A stretch of DNA of 64,000 bases from Halichondria panicea (Eukaryota; Porifera; Demospongiae; Suberitida; Halichondriidae): the NCBI RefSeq assembly GCF_963675165.1, contig NC_087383.1:3750979-3814978 (forward strand), read 5' to 3'. Every line of letters starts with the position of its first letter. Position 1 is the stretch's first letter. The position numbers and the translations under genes are program-made. Of this stretch, positions 21,704-31,726 are shown one piece after another. A model generated the notes under the pieces. The model was not told where the DNA came from. It saw nothing but the letters and a program-made list of their open reading frames with translations, and did no database searches.

Positions 21704-24700
21704 TTAAAATTTGGTTTCATCACATATTTCATCGTAAATGTATTGATAGATGTATTCCCCCTCGTCATTAGAGTTTTCTCTTACACTCAGCGTTGTACTG
21801 AAAGGGGTTGATGGTAGTGGCATATCAACAGCACTAATGTTTCTTTGTTCGAAAATGGTATCTGGTGTAGAAGTAGGATACATTTTCTCCACTGATCGAC
21901 CTGTATTTATAATCAGACAGAAGGATATAAAATTCCACAGCAACGTTTTGCTAGAGTAAATTGATAAGTCAGTGCTTATATAGAAAGGTATGTAATTTCC
22001 AAAAAAATTTTAACTCATCTTTACCAATCAATTTGCTAGTTACCTATTATCTGCCGTGATGTTCTCTTCCTCAAGATAGCACAGTTGATTATAAGCAGAA
22101 TGACAATACAGCCACTCACAAGCAGTAGACCTCCTCCAATGCCAGCAATGAGGGGAATCAGAGGCTCCGATACTGAATGAATACGTAATTGTAACGACCC
22201 AGATCAGTACGTACGTTAATTTGTTTCCAATTACCTGGATTGTCTGGGTCTGTTGGTATGGTTGTAGTAGGAGGCTCAGTATTACACGTGCTCACATTAC
22301 TGTTGCAAACACACTCGGCAGAAGGTGATTGCTCATCTACAGTTCTGGCCTCGCAGTGAGTACCCTCAGTACACTCAACGTTTGCACAGACGTCTTGCAT
22401 TAGTTTTACTTCACAGTTTTGACCGGAAAACCCTGATTCACAAACACAAGTATATATATTTGTGCCGTTCAAACAGAACCCTTGGCCACTGCAGTTTACA
22501 GATCCACAGTAATTTGGATCTGTATCCAGTACTTCAATGAGTACACGGGCAGCATCAAACCGAATAGGGCTACCAGCATCAGCACATTCTATGAATAGAA
22601 TTATATCATCAAATTGTCTTGTTGCCACGTCTCCTATCACAAAAATGTTGCCAGTGTTTATGTTGATGTCAAATAAATCGCTTGCATCGGATATGGAATA
22701 GCTTATCATAGCATTGGCTCCGAGATCGAAATCAGTGCAGGAGACATTTCCAATAATGGTTCCAAAAGTTTCATTTCCATTCAGAGGCCCATAGGTGTAC
22801 GTATCGGAAACAAATATTGGCTCATTGTCATTCTGATCCAGTATAGTGATGTTTACAAGATGAGATGACATTCGCCTATTCAAAATGTCCGCTGATTGGT
22901 CGGTGATGCGAATTTGGAAACTGTAAAAGTCAAACTCCTCCCTATCTAGTGTACCATTCACAAGAATTTGGCCTGAGGCTGTTACAGTAAAATCATCATC
23001 TAAAATGTCTCCGATAACTTCAAACACCACCACTCCATCCAGTCCATTATCATCATCAAAAAACTGCAACTGTATCACCTCACTTCTACGTACAGCATTT
23101 TCCTCAATTTCAAATGGTCCTGATGCAAAAGTCGGTGTGAACTCGTTAACAGGAGACACGAATACAGTAACCAATGTTGTCGCTTGTAGATTATGTATAT
23201 CAGTACAAGCTGCAGTTAGTATGTGGGCAGGGCTCATTTCATAGTCCAATGTCATTCCAGGAGAGAGTGTAATCACTCCAGTTTCCATATTGACAACGAA
23301 AATCCCACCATCATTCCCATCGAGTATACTGTATATCACATCATCATTGTTGTCAATATCGCTGCAGACAAGCTCAACAACAAAGGTGCCACTTTCTTGA
23401 TTCTCAAAGAGCGTTGAGCTGTATGGTGTGTTCTCGAATACTGGTGGAGCTGCGACAGCATCATCTACGGAGACCAACAGCTGGGCTGCTGAACTGAGTG
23501 GTTCAACACTGAGATCAGTAGCAACAACTTGATAGAAGTAGGAAGGAACAATGTCAAAATTAAGAGGAGCAGCTACAAAAACACACCCAGTGTCCTCTTG
23601 GATTCCAAAGGAGCCTTGGTTATTCTGTGGGGACACTAGAATTAGGGAGTAACTGATGGTACCATCTAAAGTGTCTGCTCTGTCCACATCAGTAGCCATT
23701 ATACAGTCTACAATGGTACCTAATGTAGCATTTTCCAGCACACGAAAACTGTAACTTGAAGGTGAGAAAATCGGTGCGTGTTCATTAGCAATCACTGAAT
23801 TGATGGCTAGACTGACTGTTGTAGATATTGGTGGCTGCCCACGATCAGAGCATGTGATATCCAGTACGATACTGCTAATCACTCGGGCTATCGTCCTGAC
23901 TACACCATCCTCGGTTATGATAAAATTATCAAAGAGACTTGTACTAGACAAGGAAAAGTTTGTTAATCCATTCAACCCATCATCAGCGTCTGTACATACA
24001 AAGACTGCTACATCCACATTGCTGCTGTTAGATTCAATTATGGTGATGATTGGTGGATTCTCTGGAGATATAATCGGGCTATTATCATTCACATCTCTGA
24101 TGAATATGTTGACAAGAGCACTGTCAGATCTCTCTGGACCAATCACAATACGATTTTCTGTAACTACTACTACCATACGATATTCACTAATTATTTCTCG
24201 ATCAAGGGGTGCACCAAGCGTAAGATCACCAGTGGTTGGTTCGATAAAGAAGAAACCAGGAGAGCTTTCGTTTTCAAGCCTATAGTTTAGTTGGTCTGAG
24301 TCAATGTCCACAGCTTCAATAGTGGCTACTATAGTACCTGTTGCCGTGTCTTCTGACAAAAAGATATTGATTGTCGTGTTTGTTATCATTGGAGGATTCG
24401 AATCATCTCTAAAGACAGTTACAAAGATGGTGGCATCATCGAAGAATGTTGGTACACCTAGATCGTCACACCTAAGAGCGAGTGTGTACGATTCCGTTGA
24501 TATGCCTTCTGGGAGGGTTAGCGCTCTATTTACGGTTATCTCACCTGTAATTAGATCAATACTGAACGCATCATCAGTGTTGCCTTCTGATATAGAAAAC
24601 CTAACTTCTCCATTAGCACCACTATCAGGATCACTACAGCTCAAATCTGCAATAGTTTCTCCGAATATAACAAGCTCACTGAGTTGTATTAAATGACTAG

Positions 24701-26777
24701 TTCCGTCAGCAAAAGATGGACGATTTGTATTTCCTTCGGTAATTTGAAGAACGACCAAAACATCATCAGTAAATTCAGAGTCAGTAACAAAGGCTGTGAA
24801 GCTTACGCTTGTCTCTGTTATGTTTAGTACAGAGTTAAAAAGTAGTAGTTCGCCAAGTGTATTGATGTCAACAAAACTGTTCGTTTGCAAGCTGTATGTA
24901 ATATCACCACCAAGGCCAACATCTATATCAGTTGCAGATATCCTTCCAATTACATATCGATTAGCAGGAGTGGTGCGAGATACGTTAAAAAAGTAGCTCC
25001 TCTGATCAAAGACAGGGAAATTATCGTTTTCTGGCACAATGTCTATCGTTACTATTGCTAAGTCCTCACGTCCATTATTATCATAGCAACGAATCTCAAA
25101 ACCATAATTCGTGGCTACCTCATAATCGAGCACACCTTGGAGTTGAATTTCACCTGTGCGAGTATCAATGTGAAACAAATCCGTGATTGTTGAAGAAGTG
25201 GTAACAATTTCAACGTGGTCCATGCCCAACTCTCCCCTTCCCCTGTCCACATCAGTACAGGACACATCGCTAGCACTCAGTATCACACTTCCAGTTAGGT
25301 AGGATTCAGGAAACATTCGCGTGTATCGATCTTCAGCAATAATCGGGTCAAACTCATTAACGGAAAGCACAAAAATTCGGAAATCAAAGTTATCGCACTG
25401 ATCACTGGGTGGAAACTCATCACAACCAACAATTGAAACAGCAAAGCGTCTGTACAATCCAGCAATCAAAGTAATACCATCCACATCATTATCCAAATTT
25501 TCTGTGAATGACAAATCACCTGATACCAAGTCAAGCAAGAAAGCTTCACTGTCTCCAGAATCGGGAATACTGTCATCCAATGTATACGTTATACTTCCAT
25601 CAGCACCAGCATCTGTATCTGTAAATAAAAACTTGTTACTAACTTCAGTTAAACTTGAGTTTCCTGTTGCTATAACAACACCTACGGTGACCGTTTCCGA
25701 AATTGCAACTGTACTTAGTCTTTGTACAATCACAGGCACTTGTTCATTTACTGGTAAAATTGCCACATCAACGCTTACAGTGCTGGATTGATTGCTCTCT
25801 GAGTTATCGTAACATGTGACCATGAAGGAATATGATGTTTGTGTCTCATAGTCAAGGTCAGCATTGACAGAGAAAGAGCCAGAAGCTTCGTCCAAGATAA
25901 GAGGACTGATACTACCAGTGCCTACTAGAGAGTAAGTTATTTAACTGGAGGCTGTGTCTGGATCAATGCATCTAGTCACTAGAAATCCTGCCGAAGGTCT
26001 TGGATAGTCTATACCAGCGACAATATTGTCGAGTACGGTTTCGTGTACAGCTGCATCGTATGTACCCAACTCGAAAGCCGGAGCAGTGTCATCGATATCT
26101 TCTACAGAAATTGTTACTCGTAGGTTTCTACCAACACCTTGATCAAAGGTGTTTGCTGCTCGTACAAGAAAATCAAACACAGTATTTTGCTCATAATCTA
26201 AAGCAGACTGCGAAGTGATCTCTCCAGTTTCTGAGTCGATGGCAAAAATACTAAACACCTCAGGGTCCAATGACTCAAAAGAATATTCAATCACTCCAAG
26301 GTTACCTCGATCTTCATCTGTAGCGTTCACAATTGTGATCAAGAAATTTAGCGGAAAATCTTCGCTAAGCGAGAGCTCGATTGCAGCATGAAGAAATTGT
26401 GGACTGAACTCATTTTCATAGATACGCGTCACTCTGAAGAAAGCTGAGGTTGAATCTGTACTATCACTTACGTCAAAACACTCGACGAAAGAGGAGAATG
26501 TACCAGTGGATATATTTAATGAATCAATGTTGAGCGCTACACCACCATTAGTTTCGCTTAAAGTAAGAAAGTTCACGTTGTCAGGGTTTAGAAATCGGTA
26601 GTTGACAATTCCACTAAAAGAGCAAAGAAGTGTGGCAATTGTATGACCCGTTGGTAAGTTTTGGTTGAATGTAATGTCGTAGTTGCTGCTGTTAAATTGT
26701 GGTGATGGTTGAGCAAGTAAACCTGTACAAAGCAAGTTAGTAAAAAGTGTGCAAGTAAAACCCTTCTACTGAACCAT
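21704..26777 (-). pseudogene. Chimeric cadherin-EGF-TM locus with two nonsense codons
   Basis: The large exon (26777-22235) repeats the start of the giant cadherin: EC repeats 1-8, then an in-frame jump to EC 21-25, then at about 22530 it continues with an EGF-type segment (NCSGQGFC ... CESGFSGQNC) that matches the Notch-ligand-like gene at 32350-32965. Two further exons with intact GT-AG borders encode the TM segment (22172-22044, GIGGGLLLVSGCIVILLI) and a 65-residue tail (21900-21704). The only ATG for the signal peptide is followed by TAG (26768-26766; GAG in the intact gene), and a second stop TAA lies at 25943-25941 (CAA in the intact gene). Between that stop and the TM exon the frame is open for about 1,235 codons. 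Most likely a very recent pseudogene; readthrough, sequencing error or an unseen alternative start are the alternatives. Confidence 0.85.
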
Positions 26778-27271
26778 TCGAATGATAATGGACACTTTTA
26801 TAGCCCAAATTAGTGTTTAACGTTCAAACTAATGGTCACTGTAACTGCTCTCGAAGTATCTTTATTCGGATGCACATTTGAATTACTTTTATGCCTTTGA
26901 CTCACATATACATACGTCTATCGCTTATCTGTAATTAAAACTACCCTTTAATAGATGAAGTACGTGTCAACTACGGGGTACCTGGCAAAATTAGCGTCAG
27001 AAATAGACAGACCGTCAGCGGTACTCCTTGCAACCAGTTCATACTTGGATTGCACTTGACCTAAAACAGTACAGCAGAGGTGGATTTTCATGTACAATCA
27101 TGGTTTTTGATACAAACGGCATCTCATACCCCTTGCACATTGCTAGGCCTCAATTGTCTTTTGTGTATGCACACTCACCATGTAAGAGGGGGGTCTCAAT
27201 GGACCTAGCTAGACAGCTGTCTTGGCAGAAGCTTTGGGTGGTTTGCACTTGGTTTTTATCTACTATTATTA

Positions 27272-27465
27272 CCGTATAGCGCGAAATTTTCGAGGGGCTT
27301 AATTTTCGCGGATTTCGTGGGTTGGAATTCTACACGAAAATTAAGTCCACCAAAAGTGTTGGTTAATATCCGGTAAGCAGTCATTCCGCGAACATTGTGC
27401 AACGAAATGGCTTTTAGAGGCCAATCCACGAAATATAAGTGCCTCGAAAATTTCGCGCTATACGG
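27272..27465. mobile_element. MITE, family A, well preserved
   Basis: 194 bp, flanked by TA on both sides (27270-27271 and 27466-27467). The ends CCGTATAGCGCGAAATTTTC and its reverse complement at the right end are near perfect over about 25 bp. No coding capacity. The corresponding position in the other copy of the duplication (about 40.9 kb) lacks it, so it probably inserted after the duplication. Confidence 0.85.
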
Positions 27466-27714
27466 TATGTCAAAGCAGCTTTAGGTGCATGCAAGGGATT
27501 ATGTAAGAAGATATCATTTCACACAAAAGTCCATGAATAGCATTAGTGCAAGCTAGATCTATACCACTGTAGAAGAGGAGAGACAAAACAAAACATTATG
27601 CACTGTCAGTGAAGCATTAAGTTAATATCATATCATAAGGGTTGCATATAATTATAGTCTACAACAAACAGTTTTGTTCTTCTGAGTCACTGTCATTGAT
27701 AGCAGCTATCCCAG

Positions 27715-27772
27715 GATGAGCTCATAGAGGATGACCAGGATGTTTACGACCAGCAAAGCCAAAGGTACTTCA
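27715..27772 (-). pseudogene. Orphan copy of IER3IP1 last exon
   Basis: On the minus strand an acceptor-like CCTGAAG is followed by sequence encoding VPLALLVVNILVILYELILG and a stop. This equals the third exon of the intact IER3IP1 gene (40557-40612) apart from a few substitutions and a three-base insertion. Exons 1 and 2 are absent nearby, so it cannot make the protein. It marks the outer end of the inverted duplication. Confidence 0.85.
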
Positions 27773-28450
27773 GGGGAAAGAGAAATACAGTACACACAAT
27801 GCCCCTGGGACAACTCTCAATATATACGGTACTCTGCAGGGAAAAGAAAAGAACAATAAACACAATGCCTATGGGATAACTCTCAACACACAGTGTATAC
27901 ATGGCGCTTCGATTCCCTTTTCTCAGGGGAAAAAGTGAGTGGTTTCCAGCCTAGCAAATTCACCGTGCAAATGAAGAGAGTGTGTGTCCTTTTTATAAGA
28001 ACTTCTCTATTGTATATAGTATACGTATATAATCACCATGCAAATGACTTTAGTAAGAGCTAGAGTTTTGACACTGATCACCTATTTGGAATCCACATTT
28101 TCAGCTGAGATATTCCTGTAGAATTACTGTATAACATCATCATCATGCGGTTTGAGGGAATAGTTAGTGAGTTAAATTTTTTGCCAAAATCCTAAAAGAA
28201 ACCTTACAGTGTATTTGACTTTATTTCAACAAAGAATCCATTCTTCTATAGCCTCCTTCACAGGTCGATTGGAGGCTACCATTCTCGAATTTAAATCCAC
28301 TCTACATCATATATAGTGATCGTTAAGATGAGATTGCTTGCGGCTGTATATCTCAAAGCATGATATTCGAGCAGAAGAAGGTGATTATTATAATTATATG
28401 CACATATGAGAATGTCAATCTGTATTACACCTCTCCTCTACATCACTCAC

Positions 28451-28525
28451 TCTAGTGCATCTTTGTGATCACTGCCATGGACACTGCGGCCTAGACGAAC
28501 AAGTCCAGATAACGTTGTGAAAAAA
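28451..28525 (-). other. Possible isolated exon, unknown
   Basis: On the minus strand a CAAAACAG acceptor precedes a 75-base open segment (FFTTLSGLVRLGRSVHGSDHK and further residues) that ends at a GTGAGT donor. I do not recognise the peptide and found no partner exons. It may be a relic of a gene dragged in by one of the duplications, or chance. Confidence 0.2.
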
Positions 28526-28721
28526 CTGTTTTGATTTGAAACACCTTCTTCTATACCGTTTTGTACCTTTTTTTTACCTGCTGCCAACAACGTAGTAAGT
28601 AGAGAATAGTTTTCTCTTAGAAGCGTATACCTCCCGCAGTGCAGTACCAGTGTCCAAATCAATGATGGGTTTCTTTGGAGGTTGTTATTCTTTCCTTTTC
28701 TCCCTGTCCTTTCGTCTTTTG

Positions 28722-28930
28722 CAGACAAAAAACTCACCAAATATTCTCCCCAAAAGCCTGCCATCCGTGATCACAACAAGCTTAACTACCGTCTACAGTT
28801 GTTTTGTTGATAAAGTACTCAAGAAGCCAATCAGTTTAGCTCCTGCAGTTCAACCGATGAAGACTACAAAATCCACGTCATCTTCTCCCAATCCAACACA
28901 GTCAGCTCAGTTCGTATCGATTTGTTTGGA
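28722..28930 (+). pseudogene. Fragment of CABIT-SAM proline-rich exon
   Basis: Resembles exon 2 of CABIT-SAM gene A at about 18280-18470: the block encoding KKPISLAPA and the serine-rich block TSSSPNPTQSAQ are both recognisable. The frame is open in part only, and neither CABIT nor SAM sequence is attached, so it is a fragment. It ends close to the point (about 28947) where the second duplicated block begins. Confidence 0.75.
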
Positions 28931-29184
28931 CACTCCACCTTAATTTGCTTCGGTATATAAGCTTGAAGTTCTATCAATGAATTCAACACTGTATCTGTCA
29001 GTGTGATCATTATAGATCTAGTATGATTTTCCCTATAAGATTACTGGTATCAATTACACATTTTAAGCACATTGCATGCTTTCCCTTGTGTAACTAAGTA
29101 TGGTATGTGCACACCTTGTGTAACTAAGTACACGGTATGCTATTTGCACATAGCTATTAGCTAAAGCCTGATCTAGCTATCAAC

Positions 29185-31494
29185 ATGAGTTCTTCAGCTA
29201 AGCCACAAAGTGTTCGGTACAATAGACAGCCACCAAATGTTCAAAAAAAAACAGAATTGATCAAGCATCAGACACTACCTCAAGCCAAGCCTCGAACAAA
29301 GGTAGGGATTTCTAATCGACTGTCAACCACCAGGATTATGGAACACACTAATCTCAAAGACTTAGCTGCACAGTACTCCAATTTAATGCCGTTTTCTGTG
29401 AGTGTAATTGCCGGAAATATTGAATATGAGCCAAACATAAAAGCTGGCGATTCTCTGGTCGTTCATGGCCTTAAGCAATCCCAAGTTGTAAAGATCATTG
29501 ACCAGACTGATGAAGCATACAACATTCCGTTTTACTCAGCGGCTAAATTTGGCATCATTGGAAATTTGGATTCTGAAGAGTATATGAGTACCTGTTCTGC
29601 TTCCGAGATGATGGAATCCCCACGGTTACCACCTATTGTTGCCTGCCTTGGAAACTATGTGGGAAGAGACGCTAGCATGTCTTTTAAGCAATTTGAAGTG
29701 CTACTTTTGAAAGATATTGTACACAAGAGCTTCAGGAGGATTCGAGTGATTCGAGCCTACAGTATAACAGACCACGAATCGAAATTTATTTCGAAAGATT
29801 GTGATGCTTTTTTCTCAGTTGACCCATCTGGTGTGCAGCTGTATCCTTCTGAAATTCTTGAGTATGCCTCACATCTTCTACCATGTCGAGCCCGACCCTT
29901 TGTTCCGAAGGAATACAACTCCTTGCTTGAAGATTTCACAGCAAGTGTGGTTGTTATTGAAGGACAGAGCTCAGAAACGTCTTTGCTTACTTGTAGAATA
30001 GATCGTTTAACTAAAACCAAAGAGTATCTAGATATCTCCACAGAGATTAACATCATAGTTACTCTAAGTACTCACGAAGTCAGCACCACTAAAGAAGATG
30101 TTGATCAAACGAATTATAAAAAACTTTCGAGGCATAGAGATGACTTGTCCGGCTGTATGCTAAGAATGGTTCGAAAAGGACATGAAATCGAAGGAGTAAA
30201 GATCACGACACCGAAGCTATCGGAGCCCAGTCAAGATGAAGATAAAAGTTCAAATTCATCTGAAACAGATGCATATGATGATGTTATTATAAGTCCAAGT
30301 CAGGATGAAGACGTGTACGATCTTGTATGGCAAGATATTGAAACAACAGACTCAGTAAGTTTTTTAACAGTGAATCTTTATTGCCAGCCTGTAATGTTTG
30401 TCGTACGTAGAGATTTTAGAATGCACCCTTTAAGTGATACTAATCGTTTATATGTACACATCTAATCATACCTAATCAATTTTTCTAATCAATTTTCAAC
30501 ATCAAACACTCAGAATGAAACTCAAAAGAAACCTACCGATATTGATCAACCCACCTCACACAACATAACACATTCAGTGTTTAAACGAGGTAGAATACCC
30601 AGCGCTCCCCCTGCTGTAGCAGTTAAGAGCTCAATTGTAAAACAATATCATAGTCGAAACTCGTGGACTGGTGATGAATCCCCACTATCTGTACCTGCTT
30701 TGAGATGGCCAAGGAAACCTCCACCAGTACCTAAGAGAAGAGAGAGCAGCTCTTTTATTCAACCAACTATTAAAGATGCCGGAAACTCGAAAGACGAGCC
30801 AGGAGATACTGTACTGAAATCTATTCAGAATACACCATCATGGAAGATAGACACCGGAAACTCGAAAGACGAGCCATCAAGAGAGACTGCATTACTGTCT
30901 ATTCAGAATACGAAGACAGATGCCGGAAACTCGAAAGACAAGCCATCAGGAGAGACTGTACTGAAGTCTATTCAAAATACACTAAGCTTGCTGGTTGGAA
31001 AGATGGAAAGACTGGATGCAAATCAAACTATTTTTGAGCAAAGACTTGACAAACTGGAGGCAAGCAGACAAAGCACTGGAAAAAGAAGTATTGCCTCAAT
31101 GAAACAAGTGGAAGTGAGTTGCCGTGTTTCGTGCCGAAACTATACCATGGCATATTAAGTAGAGCCGTGCCAATTAAATGATGGCTCCTGAGGTATCAGC
31201 ATGCATGCAGTGTTACATTAATTTGTTATGCACTAAATTTGTAAGTGTGCATGAGAATACTCAAATACGTATTATCAGGAGCACGTGATGATTACTTTTA
31301 TTTCTCTGATTGACTAGATTCAAGATCTTTTGGAGAAGTTGGGTATGCCTCAATACAGAGATGCCTTTTCAAAGGAATGGGTGGATGGTGAGGTGTTTCA
31401 AGACCTCGATGAAGAGGCACTCAAGGAACTGGGAGTGGAGTCACGATTAGATAGAATCAAACTGCTTAAAGTAATTTCCAATGGTCATTATTAG
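29185..31494 (+). CDS. CABIT-SAM adaptor protein B (GAREM/THEMIS-like)
   Basis: Paralogue of the gene at 16498. Exons 29185-30354, 30514-31113 and 31318-31494 (all phase 0) encode 648 residues from ATG (MSSSAKP). The CABIT-like module covers about residues 50-310 (blocks LMPFSVSVIAGN, NIPFYSAAKFGIIG, LLPCRARPFVP). An acidic/serine linker (PSQDEDKSSNSSETDAYDD) and tyrosines follow. Exon 2 has a strong SH3-ligand motif (RKPPPVPKRR), three tandem copies of a unit built on NSKDEPS..T.L.SIQNT, then a coiled coil (LLVGKMERLDANQ). Exon 3 is a SAM domain (GMPQYRDAFSKEWVDGE). It is convergent with the Notch-ligand-like gene, 232 bp apart. Role as a scaffold for SH3/SH2 proteins is inferred from the family. 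Confidence 0.85.
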
Positions 31495-31726
31495 AGTTCC
31501 ACATGTTGGACAGCAACTTTAGCAACACAAACTCATGGAGAACCACATGTATATAATTGTATTCATTTTGTGTGTGTTTTTCTAAGAGATCTACATTAAT
31601 ATCAAAGGAAAAGTGAAATTCATCTTGTAATGCGCATGTACAGTATATATATATAATTATGTCTACAGTTTGGATGGAAGGAATGCATGACTGTATAGCG
31701 AATATACGTGAGATCGTACATCACAA

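Larger units (their letters stand above)
26778..28450. other. Inverted copy of the cadherin 5' flank, plus spacer
   Basis: Up to about 27826 this is the reverse-complement counterpart of 40523-41436: for example 'aaccagttcatacttggattgcac' here against 'gtgcaatccaagtatgaactgg' at 41157. It includes an orphan exon (27715-27772) and a MITE absent from the other copy (27272-27465). A local tandem duplication of about 60 bp lies at 27776-27893. From about 27900 to 28450 I see no gene or clear repeat. Confidence 0.7.

Noticed and set aside
25941-25943. In-frame TAA read as part of an intron
   Set aside because: The intact copy is continuous here with no GT-AG pair, and flanking codons match on both sides; it is a single C to T change.
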